64,000 bases of DNA from Megascapheus bottae (taxonomy: Eukaryota > Chordata > Mammalia > Rodentia > Geomyidae), in the NCBI GenBank assembly GCA_024803745.1, contig JANJXV010000101.1, positions 1,080,001 through 1,144,000 on the forward strand. Reading direction: 5' to 3'. The notes beneath the pieces were generated by a model. That model did no database searches. It had not been told where the DNA came from and worked only from the letters and a program-made list of their open reading frames with translations. The position numbers and the translations under genes are program-made. Positions 12,265-22,896 of the stretch are shown piece after piece. The number at the start of each line of letters is the position of its first letter. Position 1 is the first letter of the stretch.

Positions 12265-12279
12265 CCGCCAGGGGGCGTC
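12265..12279 (+). promoter_or_regulatory. Strong CTCF-like motif
   Basis: CCGCCAGGGGGCGTC matches the known CTCF core (CCASYAGRKGGC) at 11 of 12 positions, and the single difference, A to G, is tolerated in real sites. It lies in unique sequence just downstream of a SINE head, not inside a repeat. CTCF is the zinc-finger protein that anchors chromatin loops and insulators; this motif faces the + direction. Occupancy cannot be known from sequence. Confidence 0.6.
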
Positions 12280-13069
12280 TCCTCCATCTAGAGCTGCATG
12301 GCCAGCTGGTGAACAGGAGGGGAAGGCTGTCCTTTGAGATGCTGTCTGTAATGCAGCCAGCTGGCAGATAGCTTGGTGCAACGCAAGCCTGGCATTTAAT
12401 AAACCAGAAGTGTCGTTTTACTACTGAACCCTCTCCTTTATACTAAGAAGATAATGAAGACACTATCTGGCATTTCTTGGGGCATCTGGAAGAGTTAAAG
12501 AAGTGAAGAGCTTGCTTTGCTCTGGAGAGGAGGAAGATAAATCTTTACACGCAGAGGAAAAGCCTGTATAAAAAATGAATCTTCTTTGGTATTGGAGGAG
12601 AGGAGGGAGCTATAATTTGTTTGTAAAGGGCACTTCGAAGTTTTACTTCAGCAATTTTATTACAAATTAACAAGACAACCCTCATAAGCATAAAATAACA
12701 ACCATAAAGATAGAGGTGGGATTTTTTTTAAAGCTTTTATCTCAACCAGTAGGAATGCTGTTATAAAAGATGGATACGTAAAATAAGGCAGAGGATAGTT
12801 TTGGATAAGAGGGTGAACTAGAATGCCCTGCACGTCACAGACACAGGATACTAGGAATGGAAGTTTGGGGGATTAATTGAAGAAGAGTTCTCCAGAGATA
12901 TAAAGAGAGGCAGAGAAAGTGAATTCCTGAGAAAAATGATAATCAGGGTGATGTTCCCCCCAGTGCCAGGAATTGTTTGATGAATCGGTGGCATTTTGAT
13001 ATCTAATATTTCATTTCAAGTGATTGCTTATCATGGTTCATGCTGTAATTTCCTGCCATTAGCCAAAGC
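12280..13069. other. Unique sequence, no gene seen
   Basis: There is no open frame with a recognisable product and no repeat family identified. Confidence 0.4.
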
Positions 13070-13262
13070 AAGAAGGGGAGGGGGGAGAGGGGGAGGGAGG
13101 GAGAGGGAGGAGGAGAAGGAAGGGGAGAGGAAGGGGGAGAGGGAGAGGGGGAGAGAGGTGGAGGGAGAGGGGGAGAGAGGTGGAGGGAGGGAGGGAGGGA
13201 GGGGAGAGGGAGGGGGAGAGGGGGAGAGGGAGGGAGAGAGAGTGAGAGGAAGAGAGAGAGAG
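13070..13262 (+). repeat. Purine-rich (GGGA)n tract
   Basis: This is about 190 bases of A and G broken by only three T residues (13159, 13181, 13243). Open frames on both strands here are low-complexity artefacts (Arg/Gly/Glu on +, Pro/Ser/Leu on -). Confidence 0.95.
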
Positions 13263-14165
13263 TCTCCATTTAAACAAGTCACACCATGAGGACTAAACCT
13301 GTCATTCTTAAGCATAAGAGAATCTTCAAGAGACTACTTTTCTAGTTAATATAGCTAATTCGAACTAGTACCGAGGCTTTCCTATGTATTAGGAAAACTA
13401 TGGAAACTTGTATTTTCAGACTTTGCTCTTTATTTTCCCGGAATTGACAAGTTTTTCAGATCAAATTCTCTTTAAATCCAAAAGCAGACCCTTTTCATAG
13501 AAACAAAGAATTTAGTTAATATATAGATTTCATTTCCACACACAATAAAAAGAAGTTGCCGCTGTGGCATTATTTTAAGAAAAGCTGTGAGAGTTGAGAA
13601 GCAACAAGTGATAACTCCCCAGAGGTAGAATCCCAACACAAGACAGGACCAGAGCAAAGAATCCCTGTAGACACCGGACGAGGTATCAGACTTTTTTTTC
13701 TCCCCCCTTGGATCAGAGCTCAATGCTTCCATTTAAAATGTTCACCAATTCAATGCATATTTAAGGCTGCATGGTGTAATGTGTACACACAATGGAATGG
13801 CTACCGTGGCCCAGCCATCCTTCATCTCATGTAGCTTGTGTCTATGGCAAAACACCTCAAATCTATACTCGCAAAAATAAGTCTGTACATTGTAGATGAA
13901 CAGGAAAACGAGGAAACAGCTCAAAAGTCAGGAAACAAAGGGGAGCTGGCAAGGATTCCCAGAGGAAGTGACATTTGAAGGATGAGGAAGATGGTCTCAC
14001 CACACTGGTGGAAGCAGCTACCTGAAAGTACAGGGGACATATGAGTCTGGGTGGGGAAACCAAGAAATGTTTGGTATTATCAGAGTTGATGAAGGTTATG
14101 GAGAAGTAACAGGATCTGACTTTGAAAAGTAGTCAGAGGTCTCTGGTCTGTATTGATAGGAACCT
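13263..14165. other. Unique sequence, no gene seen
   Basis: The - strand frames at 13472-13732 and 13742-14063 have no recognisable domain, and I found no supporting splice pair. Confidence 0.4.
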
Positions 14166-14396
14166 TTTTGTTGTTTCTTGTCATTTGTGGGGCTTGAACT
14201 CGAGGCCTGACCGTCTTTTGCACAAGGCTAATGATCTACTACTTTGAGCCACAGCTCTACTTCTTGTTTGTGAGTGGTTCACTAAGGATGAGAGTTTTAC
14301 TGGGACTTTTCTGCCCCGGCTAGCTTCAAATTGCAATCCTCAGATTTCAGTCTCCCGAGTAGCTAGGATTACAGATGTGAGCCACTGGCACCCAGT
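14166..14396 (-). mobile_element. B1-Geo SINE
   Basis: This is a complete dimer on the - strand: a T-rich tail at 14166-14180, the Geo monomer to 14265, the linker, then a B1 head ending 'gattacagatgtgagccact' (read on +) at 14366-14385. Divergence is moderate. Confidence 0.87.
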
Positions 14397-15074
14397 TTGA
14401 TATGAACTTCAAAAGATCCATTCAGTGTAGAGAAGGAAAACTGGAGATTATGTAAGGATGCAAAAGACTCCTATTTCTAATAGACACTCTACCACTAACT
14501 TAAGCAATCCACTTTCCCAGCCTTCAGAACCTTCAAGGAAAGCCTGGGGAGATGTGTTTCTGTCCTCTGAACACTGTGTAAAAACACAAGTGGGAATGAG
14601 GAGGCGGGAAATGGCATATCTAAGAATGAGCTAGGATAAACCTACCGAAGGGGAGCACTCCACTAAAAGTGCTCAGAACAAATGCATGGGATGCAGAAAG
14701 CCCTCTGAGTCACCAAGTTCCGCGGGCAAAGCATGCTGCCACCCAGAAATCTGGAAGAAACCTCCATGGTGTTTTTCATGGCAGTGACATGATTTTCTAT
14801 TTCCTTCCACCACATACAAAGGCTCCAGGTCATCCTCATTCTTGCAAATACAATGGTCTTCTGATGTCAGCAGGCTGGCAGCTTTGAGCCTTGATCTTGA
14901 TAGCTTTGATGTTTTTCACTTCCCTCATGACTGGTAACTGGAAACCTTTTTTTTCCCCCCCTCTTGAATGAATAAACACATTGGTCATTTCTAGATGCTC
15001 CTTGGAGAAACTCTATGCAGAGTCTCTGGCCTGTTTTCTAATGGACTTGTTAACACTGCATTGGTAATTGGACT
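14397..15074. other. Unique sequence, no gene seen
   Basis: It includes a short frame at 14669-14887 (+) without a domain and a T/C run at 14946-14964. Confidence 0.4.
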
Positions 15075-15345
15075 GTAGGAGCTCTTCGTGTATTTCAGAA
15101 ATTAGGCCTTTGTTTTTTTCTTTCCACAGGCATCCCAAGGGCTGGCAGACATTTTCTCACACGTTTGCAAGTTTCCATTTTGTCAGTGACGTATTTCTTT
15201 TTGCCGCACAGAAGCTCTTAAGTTCGATGCAGTCTCATCTGTCTACTTTTGCTTTTCCTCCAGATGTTGCTGAAGTTAATTCCGTGACTTCTCTGTCAAG
15301 ACCGCGTCTGGTGAGGCTTTGACTTTTTGTTCCAAAAGTTTTACC
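15075..15345 (-). mobile_element. Old L1 ORF2 fragment
   Basis: The + strand wording 'cttcgtgtatttcagaaatt', then 'ttgccgcacagaagctctta' and 'ctgtctacttttgcttttcc', is the reverse complement of the mammalian L1 ORF2 segment in this region. The copy is old, has many substitutions and lacks both ends. It cannot make a functional protein. Confidence 0.65.
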
Positions 15346-15919
15346 CACAAGAAAAAAACATTTGAAATCACCGCCTTGAGTGATTAGTACACCAAAATCT
15401 CAAGAACAATTAGCATTCCCAAAATGCTGCTCGTATGTGAATGGCTTTCACTGGCATCAGAATGACCAAATTAGATCAATTAATTCTATCATTTAATTAA
15501 TTACATGTCCCAGGGCTATCTTAAAGGCCTCAGATAACAACTGAAAAGAAACCCCAAACAGTTGCTTTGATATCAAGTAGTTACATCCCTAAGTCTTACT
15601 TAATAAGGAATAGCCCAATTGAAAACAAGAGGGCATTATTATTTTATCAGCACTCTGAAACAAATGCACTAAATGGTTTGTTACCAATCTGCAAGTTATC
15701 TTTATACCATCCAGACGAGGTAGTTCAAATCCTACGTGATTTGCATGTAAGCCCTTCTGGTCACCACACAATCAAACTGAATAATGTCACTCATCTTCAG
15801 GTAAAATGGTGTTTATAATGTCCTGACAGACTATAGGGACCGCCAGTAGTCCTCTTTTCCTTCTCTCACATGAAAATATAGCATTTGAAATTTGAAAGAT
15901 AGAAAACAAAACCCAGACT
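15346..15919. other. Unique sequence, no gene seen
   Basis: It contains TAATTAATT-type homeodomain-like words at 15478-15505. The frames at 15567-15818 (+) and 15589-15771 (-) overlap each other and have no domain. A conserved regulatory block is possible but untested. Confidence 0.35.
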
Positions 15920-16162
15920 TCATAGGTGCCAATTCTGGGCCTTGAACTCAGTGCCTAGGTGCTGCCCCTGAGTGTTTTGCTCAAGGCTAGTACTGTACCA
16001 CTTGAGTCACAGCTCCACTTCCAGCTTTTTTGGGAGTGGTTTCTTTAGAGATAAGAGACTTATGGACTTTACTGGCCAGGCTGGCTTCAAACGGAGGGAT
16101 TCTCAGATCTCAGCCTCCTGAGTATCTAGGATTCCAGGTGTGAGTGATTGATGCCCAGCTAA
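15920..16162 (-). mobile_element. B1-Geo SINE
   Basis: This is a complete - strand dimer with a Geo monomer (15935-16030), the linker and a B1 head ending at 16160. A small insertion sits in the head ('aacggagggattctcagatc'). Confidence 0.87.
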
Positions 16163-17211
16163 CACTCAGATTTTCCACTTTCATCCCTGTGCTGGTTGAC
16201 GAGGCATTCAGTGAGTTCAGCATGTGAATGGAGACCATTTACAATTTCCCTGGACACCTTTCCACACCCGACTTTCTTCACCTTCTCATGCACATAGAGA
16301 CACACAAGAAGAAATTCCAACCATACAAAACAGAATTCTGAAAGCTCTCATTACAAAGCCCAGTAAGAATCAAAACTCCACCATAGATAATTAGCTTACA
16401 TGCCGCTCTGATCACACCACGGTGTCATCTCTAGGCTGCAGGGAAGATGTCTTTAACTATAGACAACATTATCATGACTCGTACAACAGAAGAGATTCTG
16501 AGACAAGGATTTCAGTGCCTGATAATACACAGTACAGGGACAGTGGAGGTGCTGGAGCCTTAGAATTTACAAAATCAGGAGGAATCAGAAGGGAAAATGT
16601 CACAGTCTCACTTTGATATTCTGCCCCGCTCCCCTTAATTATTGTGCTACACTGTTTGCTGAGGAATGCCATAATCAAGCATCATTTTCTTGTCTAACCC
16701 TATGGTGATGTCCCAGCTTGCAGGTCTTAAGCTCACCCCCAAACATAAGACACGGGATCTTCCCAATCTGCTTTGATGCCCTAACCCTGTGAACAGAATT
16801 TCCTTACTGGCAATACAGCCTGGTAAGCACTTCTGTCATTTGCTGCCAAAAACTCGCTCAAAAACTTGATGCTTCTCTTAATTCTGCACATGAATTCAAA
16901 TTTGCTATACCAGAAATCTATCTGCTGTCAATCACAGATCATCAATAATAGATAATAATATCCATATCATTACGTCCGTGGTAGCAATTTATCTGTCTGC
17001 ATAACCACTTGGTTGGTGATGGCTGTTCACTTTTCAGAGAGAAGTTCAGAAGAGTTCCGTGGGTTTGTCCCAAGCAACAGCATACTGAGGAAATGGCTGA
17101 ATTTGTACCTCACGGTCCATCTCCTTTCCACCGAGTGGTCAGGAGGTCAATGTGTTCTACAGTACACACACTCTTTGCTAGAAATAGAAAGGAATTTCTT
17201 TTGGGCAATAC
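16163..17211. other. Unique sequence, no gene seen
   Basis: No recognised repeat or product was found. Short frames at 16422-16678 and 17009-17243 are unsupported. Confidence 0.4.
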
Positions 17212-17446
17212 TTAGGTTTCCTCTCAGGTCTTTGCACTGCTAGACAGGTACTGTACCACTGGAACTATGTTCCTAGATTTTTGTTTTGGAGTTCTTTTTC
17301 ACACAGGGTCTGTCTGTTTGTGTCTCTGTCTGTCTCTCTGTCTCTCTGTCTCTCTGTCTCTCTCTCTCTTTCTCTCTCGCTTTATGATCATCCTATATAT
17401 GCCTCCTGTATATGGCTAGGATTACAGGTATATACCGCCACACCTA
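17212..17446 (-). mobile_element. Old B1-ID dimer SINE with expanded CT tract
   Basis: The outer parts match a - strand B1 head ('ggctaggattacaggtatat' on +) and an ID-like unit ('gcactgctagacaggtactg'). The middle has expanded into a (TGTC/TCTC)n microsatellite at about 17310-17380. Confidence 0.55.
17310..17382 (+). repeat. (TGTC)n/(TCTC)n microsatellite
   Basis: This pyrimidine-rich run of CTGT and CTCT units lies inside an old SINE. Confidence 0.85.
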
Positions 17447-18204
17447 AGAGGAGAAGCTTTTTTCAAAAAAAAATGGGTGAAGTTCTGTATTTGGAGTTGT
17501 TTTGAAACTGACATTGGTGTCAACAAAATGACACCAACATGATAAAACTAGTGAGTAATGTAAAATGCCATGAGCCAGTGTGAGGGCTTAGATCTGGAAT
17601 GTATCTATAGACAAGTATGGTGGGATTGGGGGAGGGGTTGTAATTCGTGGTACGGAAAGTGGTTGTGTTAGCATCCTGCCCCTGTGACAATACAGCTAAG
17701 AAAAATAACTCATCTACTCTACCTGCATTTTTATGTTTATACAATAGGTGCCTCCAAGTTGGACTTATGAGCAAAGAGTATCCCTCTCATTTCATTAAGA
17801 TGTGCTGTACTCATTTCTTTTATTTTAAAAAATGGCATTATATTTGAATTGCAACATGCTGCCCTTTTTTTTTTTCCAGATGAGAAGTCAACTGACGGAC
17901 GCTGTAATTTGGAAGTGCGTGTGTGCATGAGAAGGTCCCAGCAGGCTCCATTTCTGATCCATTAGATCAGTAATTACAACACAAAGTGAGGGGACAAATA
18001 TTAATGCATCAGGAAATCTTGGAAGAAATGTCAAACTACCCACACAGCACAGCTTCCTTGGATCTTCAGAGTGACCTGAATACTTAATAACTAGAGTAGA
18101 AGACTTCATTGTAAGGAGGCCACCAGGTTATTCCAGGAAGGCCACTCCTGTGCCATTCCACACCCCATCCCCCAAGAAAGTCACATGAAAATGTGGCCCA
18201 AAAG
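17447..18204. other. Unique sequence, no gene seen
   Basis: No repeat family or coding signal was recognised, and the frames are short and overlapping on both strands. Confidence 0.4.
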
Positions 18205-18435
18205 GGCCAGGGGTTATGATGCATGCCTGTAATCTCAGCTAGGGATAAGAGATAATGAAGATATAGTCCTTGTCAAAAACAGAAGACCTTATCTAAAAAA
18301 AAATAAGCTAAACAAAAGGGAAAGGGGGGGGGGAGAGAGGAAGGGAGGAAGGAAAAAAGCTGTGGACATAGCCCAAGTGACAGTGTTTGCTCAGTATGTG
18401 CTAAACCATAGGCTTACTCCCTAGAACCACAGACA
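18205..18435 (+). mobile_element. Old B1-ID dimer SINE
   Basis: A B1-like head ('gatgcatgcctgtaatctca') is followed after an A/G-rich middle (18300-18358, including a G-run) by an ID-like unit ('agcccaagtgacagtgtttg', 'cttactccctagaaccac'). It is strongly diverged. Confidence 0.5.
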
Positions 18436-18439
18436 ACAA

Positions 18440-18570
18440 CAAATAGTTTATCCATATTTTGAAGGCAAGTAAACTCAAAAAGGTTGTCACTAACCCCAAA
18501 GGCACACAGCCAGTAAGAAAGGATTGGACCTGGGCTTCTTTTCCTACCATCAGGCCTGACTTGTAAGCCT
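18440..18570 (-). repeat. MIR-like ancient SINE fragment
   Basis: 'aaggcacacagccagtaaga' followed by 'ggattggacctgggcttctt' is the reverse MIR core. Confidence 0.6.
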
Positions 18571-19830
18571 GTCATTATCTTAGAGCTGAGTAACAAAACA
18601 ATTCTATTGGACAAGACTCTTGTGATTATCTAGAGCTGTGTATCCAAACACTATTGGAGATGCATCTACTCTCATAGTCAGCTGCTGGGACAATTCCTCC
18701 ATAAACACTGCCTACTGGGGAGAAATTCATTCTCTACCTTCTTCCATCCACCTTACTCTCACCCCTACATCACACCCATGGAATCAACATAGCAAGTTCC
18801 ACAGGGACTGTCATAGACTGGATATCACTAGAATTTAAGCTTTCTGTAGCTAATTTTCCCTGGCTTGAAAACTTTAATGTAACTGTCAGACCCCCCAGGT
18901 TTTTTGGAGAACTAGGGTGGTGGTGGCAATTATTTCTAGATTCTGGTACCTTCCTCATGTACCTTCTGGTAGCACATAACTCTTAACTCCAGAGCTCATT
19001 TCCTTCCTTATTTTCTTCATTAGTTTGTAAGCTCCCACTGCCAACAAACATGACCCATCTGATAACAAAATGTTGACAACAGAATGCCTGACATATTAAA
19101 GCTGTCAAATAAAAAAAATGAGTTTTTACCAGGTGGTCCAAATATGTCACCTGTGTGGAAGACATTTTTCAAAAATAGATTGTAGAGGTCAAAAAGTTAC
19201 TGGGTGTACACACACACACACACACACACTTTAACCTCAAGGTGACAGGTTCTTGTTGATACTGGCTTGGTGTCTTCAAAAATCCATTTCTAATCTACTC
19301 TGAACGAAAAAACAAAAACATTTTTGTCAAGAATCCTTCCCTCAGATGAAGCAAACAGATCCTCTTCCCAAAGAGAAATTAATAGGAGAATGACCCAAAA
19401 GAATACACTAGGATTAGGCTTGCTTTTTATATTTTATTTTCTCCCCTCATCATCAAACAATGCAGACCAAAAGTGGGGCCTGTCAACCAATGCTTATTAT
19501 CAAGGGTGCAATTCTCTTGAAAAATCTCAGAGGCTGAACACCCTGATTCAAATTGCTAGGTAACAACTAAGATTGTCAATGGAAATAAAAGCCTGGAAGA
19601 AAATTGAAAAGCAGAGATGAAAGGTGAGTGACCTCAGGGATGGCTGAGTTCTTAAAAAGAAAGAGACAACAAAGATGATAGTACAAATGGATAATATTAA
19701 ATGAGATTTTGTTGTTGTTTTAAGTCTGGAGAGAGAGCCTCCCAAACAGAACCCTTTTCCAAATACACATTGGCAGGTTTGTGATGCATATTTGCAGGGA
19801 AAAAGAGGCCAGTTCCAAGGTTTGGGATAT
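18571..19830. other. Unique sequence, no gene seen
   Basis: It includes a short (CA)n at 19208-19230. The frames are short and without domains. Confidence 0.4.
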
Positions 19831-19886
19831 AGGCAGGTAGGTAGGCAGGTAGGTAGGTAGGTAGGTAGGTAGGTAGGTAGGTAGGT

Positions 19887-19970
<84 letters not shown>

Positions 19971-19973
19971 CGA
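19831..19973 (+). repeat. Compound tetranucleotide microsatellite
   Basis: Successive blocks of (AGGT)n, (AGGC)n, (AGAT)n and (AGAC)n run in order, each differing from the next by one base per unit. The uninterrupted blocks suggest an actively mutating locus. Two - strand frames through it encode only repeated Leu/Pro/Thr/Tyr/Ala/Cys-type patterns and are artefacts. Confidence 0.96.
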
Positions 19974-20033
19974 CTAATCTGCATATGAGCATGCATATGC
20001 ATAAACAACACACATGTGTCTTTTTGTGTGTAG

Positions 20034-20263
20034 CAGGGAGGGGGTCTTGGAGCTTGAACTCTGGGTCTGGGCTCTGTTCCTGAGCTCTTCAGCACGAGAG
20101 CGTACCACTTGAGCCACAGCACTACTTCTGGTTTTTCCAGTGGTTAACTGGAGATAAGTCTCATGGACTTTTGTGCCCTGGCTGGCACTGAGCTGAGATC
20201 CTCAGATATCAGCCTCCTGAGGAGCTAGGATTACAGGGGTGAGCCATCAGTGCCTGGCTCCTG
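20034..20263 (-). mobile_element. B1-Geo SINE
   Basis: This is a complete - strand dimer: Geo monomer 20040-20130, linker ('ggttaactggagataagtct'), B1 head ending 'gattacaggggtgagccatc'. It lies between the tetranucleotide repeat and a CA repeat. Confidence 0.88.
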
Positions 20264-20287
20264 TGTCTTAGTTTCATGTGAGAGAGA

Positions 20288-20293
<6 letters not shown>

Positions 20294-20328
<35 letters not shown>
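20294..20328 (+). repeat. (AC)n microsatellite
   Basis: An uninterrupted AC dinucleotide run. Confidence 0.95.
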
Positions 20329-20331
<3 letters not shown>

Positions 20332-20450
20332 ATTGACAAAAACCAGACACAATGGGAAGCCAGAAAGAGAGGAAACCAGAACACATTCACCAAAGATGGT
20401 TGCCTATTTATATTACCAGGAATGGCCATTTTGCATAATTAATGCATAAT

Positions 20451-21356
20451 TTTTTCATATATTTTTGTTGTAATTAATCGAAGGGTCACATTATATTCGC
20501 CAGATAGAAGGTGCATTACTTCACATACATTGATACCCTTTCTCATGTCTTGGTCCCCATTTCCCTCCTCTCCACCCTCACTCCTCATCTTGTTTTCCCC
20601 CCTTCCCTATCCAATTTCAAATAACCAAATATGCATATATCCAATATATCAGATAACAAAGCGAAATACTGTAACAATATGAGATAACCAAGGGACAGCA
20701 AAAGAGATGAGAGATAACAGTACATTAAGGACAACAATCACTCATTATATGGCTTTTGTTTCTATATCCTAGAGGTCCTTTCATTTAACATCATACTGTA
20801 TGGACTTATGTATCAAGATTTTGCTCTATTGCAGATCTCTGCTAGTAGAGCCCAAGATTTCTACTGATTATGACGAATGAGGGAAACCATTGAGCCTAAG
20901 TTCCTTTGAGTCTGGCTTACTTCACTTAATAGGATTTTTTCTAAGTCTTTCCATTTCCTTACAAATGGGGCGATGTCGTTCTTTCTGACAGCAGTATAGA
21001 ATTCCACTGTGTACAAATACCACATCTTGTTGATCCATTCATCAACTGAGGGACATCTAGGTTGGTTCCATATCTTTGCTATGGTGAATAGTGCTGCAAT
21101 GAACATTGTTGTGCTAGTGGGTTTAGTATGTCCTTGTTTCTGGGTGGTTGGGTAAATGCCAAGTAGTGGAATTGCTGGGTCATAGGGGAGTTCTATGTTT
21201 AGTCTTGAGGAACTGCCACACTGCTTTCCATAGTGGTTGAAGGAGTTTGCACTCCCACCAACAGTGTAGTAGTGATCCCTCCTGGCCACATCCCCTCCAG
21301 CATCTGTCGTTATTAGTTTTTTTGATCCTGGCCATTCTAACTGGAGAGTTGTTTTG
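20451..21356 (-). mobile_element. 5'-truncated L1 (3' end of ORF2 plus 3' UTR)
   Basis: The element ends at 20451 in a T-rich (A-tail) stretch, contains the same 3' UTR as the other L1 copies here ('gccagatagaaggtgcatta'), and runs back into the C-terminal part of ORF2. A duplicated target ATTAAYGCATAA lies at 20438-20449 and 21357-21368 with one difference. It lacks the endonuclease and reverse transcriptase domains, so it is dead on arrival. Confidence 0.93.
20861..21345 (-). pseudogene. L1 ORF2 C-terminal remnant
   Basis: Two overlapping frames (21180-21428 and 20861-21289) carry the ORF2 C-terminal wording, including [19 protein letters not shown] and the later WNQPRCPSVDEWINKMWYLY. The family has this region downstream of reverse transcriptase, with a Cys-rich segment. 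Switching between two frames shows a frameshift near 21190-21280. Only the C-terminal end of the roughly 1,280-residue protein is present. Confidence 0.92.
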
Positions 21357-21546
21357 ATTAACGCATAAATTTTTAATGCAATTTATCAGGGAAAATTTTA
21401 AAACCAAGCATTTATGCAGTAAGATCATGTAAGTGTTTGCTTGAGATAAGCAAGAGAGATTTCCAAACTGTCAGGAAAGATCAGAATCCTTTGGCTCCCT
21501 GAAATGAGATTGAAACCTGACTTGCTTAAACCTTGTCAAGGTCTAA

Positions 21547-21806
21547 GCCCAGCGCCAGCGGCTCACATCTGTAACTCGAGCTACTCAGGAGGCTGAGATC
21601 TAAGCATGACAGTTCGAAGCCAACCAGGGTAGCAAAGTCCATAAGACTCTTAGCTCCATTCAATCAACAAGAAACTAGAAGCAGAGTTGTAACTCAAGTG
21701 GTATAGCAAGTAGCTTGAGAAAAAAACAAACAAACAAAAACATCCCCTCAGGAACAGCATCCAGACTCCCAGTTCAAGCCTCAAGACTGGCATCAAAAAA
21801 CAAAGG
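21547..21806 (+). mobile_element. B1-Geo SINE
   Basis: This is a complete dimer with an AAAC-rich insertion in the Geo monomer (21720-21742). The decayed target-site duplication is TTGTCAAGGTCTAA (21533-21546) against TTGTCAGGATCTAA (21807-21820), two differences, consistent with an older insertion. Confidence 0.9.
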
Positions 21807-21939
21807 TTGTCAGGATCTAAATACAAGAGATTGTCTCTGATCACTTACATTTACTGGAAAGCCTGAGTAAAGTAACAGTGAGTTAAACATCTCATTTGTA
21901 TCCAATTTTACAGAGTCTTTATTTGCAACTCTGCTTAAG

Positions 21940-22045
21940 GGCGATCTGATGTTACCATCCTCATCTTGCACATGAGGAAACTGAGTCACAGAGAGATGAA
22001 ATAATGTTCCTAAAGTTGCATATTGGGGAACTGGAGCCAGGATCT
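21940..22045 (-). repeat. MIR-like ancient SINE fragment
   Basis: 'gcacatgaggaaactgagtc' followed by 'gagagatgaaataatgttcc' is the diagnostic reverse MIR wording. Confidence 0.7.
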
Positions 22046-22249
22046 AAAGAAGGCGAGGCCTGGCATGGGTGCACAGAGTCTACGCTATGAATACCACAGG
22101 ACATGGGCAGGCATCTGTAGGTTCCATAACCACCAAATCCCTGGAGGATTCCTGAAGAAAGAAAATGAAATCATCCAGAAAAGAAAAAAAATTAACCAAC
22201 TATCTATGTACGGCTAGGTAAAGTCATGGTGAAAAACAAGAGTTGGGGA

Positions 22250-22325
22250 ATATGATTTTTGGTGATGCTGAGATTTGAATTCAGGGCTTCACACTTGCTA
22301 GGCCCACATTCTGCCGGCACTTATG
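22250..22325 (-). mobile_element. Old ID-like unit
   Basis: 'tgaattcagggcttcacact' and 'gcctaggcc'-type wording on + is the reverse of an ID unit. It may be the tail half of the same old dimer whose B1-like part lies at 22645-22765. Confidence 0.4.
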
Positions 22326-22429
22326 TGGGTGTTGGTAATTATCTTTATTGGCTTATAGTAGTGATACAGGAAGGAAGTTTGTGATTATATGTCCACACAG
22401 GTATACTGTGCTCCAATCAATCTCACCCT

Positions 22430-22643
22430 GGGTAAGACCTTGAACTCAAGGCTTCTTTCCCTTAGCTTTGTCACTCAAAGCTGATACCTCTACCCTTTGA
22501 GCCACAGCTCTACTTCTAGATTTTTGGTAGCTAATTGGAAATAAGATTCTTAAAGATTTTCCTGCCTGGGAGGGCTTTGTGCCATTGACCCTCAGATCTC
22601 AGTCTCCCAAGCAGCTGGGACGGCAGGAGTGAGCCACTTGTGG
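22430..22643 (-). mobile_element. B1-Geo SINE
   Basis: This - strand dimer has the Geo monomer at 22430-22515, the linker and a B1 head ending near 22640. It lies between two older - strand SINE halves. Confidence 0.82.
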
Positions 22644-22644
22644 A

Positions 22645-22765
22645 TTTCTTTTTTAAAGACAGCATCTTGCATTATGGCAGGGCTGACCTCAGTTATGCCA
22701 ATCTCTCATACGCTTCCCCGGGTGGCTGGAAATGACAGTTTATCGCTACCATGCCCCAGCCTTTG
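22645..22765 (-). mobile_element. Old B1-like fragment
   Basis: It starts 'tttaaagacagcatcttgca' and ends 'cgctaccatgccccagcc', the reverse of a B1-type 5' end. Confidence 0.45.
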
Positions 22766-22784
22766 GCTGAGATGGAATCCTGAA

Positions 22785-22896
22785 AGCATTTTCGTTTTAG
22801 TGGTGGTGGGTTTGGGCAGGGCTGGCCTGTAAATCCAGGTCTCTGCCTCTCACGTAGCTAGGATGATAAGCTTAAGCTACCCCCATGCCTGGCTTT
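22785..22896 (-). mobile_element. Old B1-like fragment
   Basis: 'cacgtagctaggatgataag' with 'ccccatgcctggc' at the end is a - strand B1-type head. It is the fourth SINE piece in 650 bases. Confidence 0.45.

Noticed and set aside
13003..13315. Cluster of open frames on both strands
   Set aside because: All arise from the (GGGA)n tract.
19831..19973. CRISPR-like direct repeats
   Set aside because: No spacers; a simple tetranucleotide microsatellite in a mammalian genome.
19697..20122. 141-codon - strand frame with repeated Leu/Pro/Thr/Tyr motifs
   Set aside because: The frame is the tetranucleotide repeat plus a SINE; the regular peptide is a by-product of a 4-base repeat.
20861..21428. Protein similar to a reverse transcriptase polyprotein
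   Set aside because: It is the C-terminal stub of L1 ORF2, truncated and frameshifted; not a host gene.
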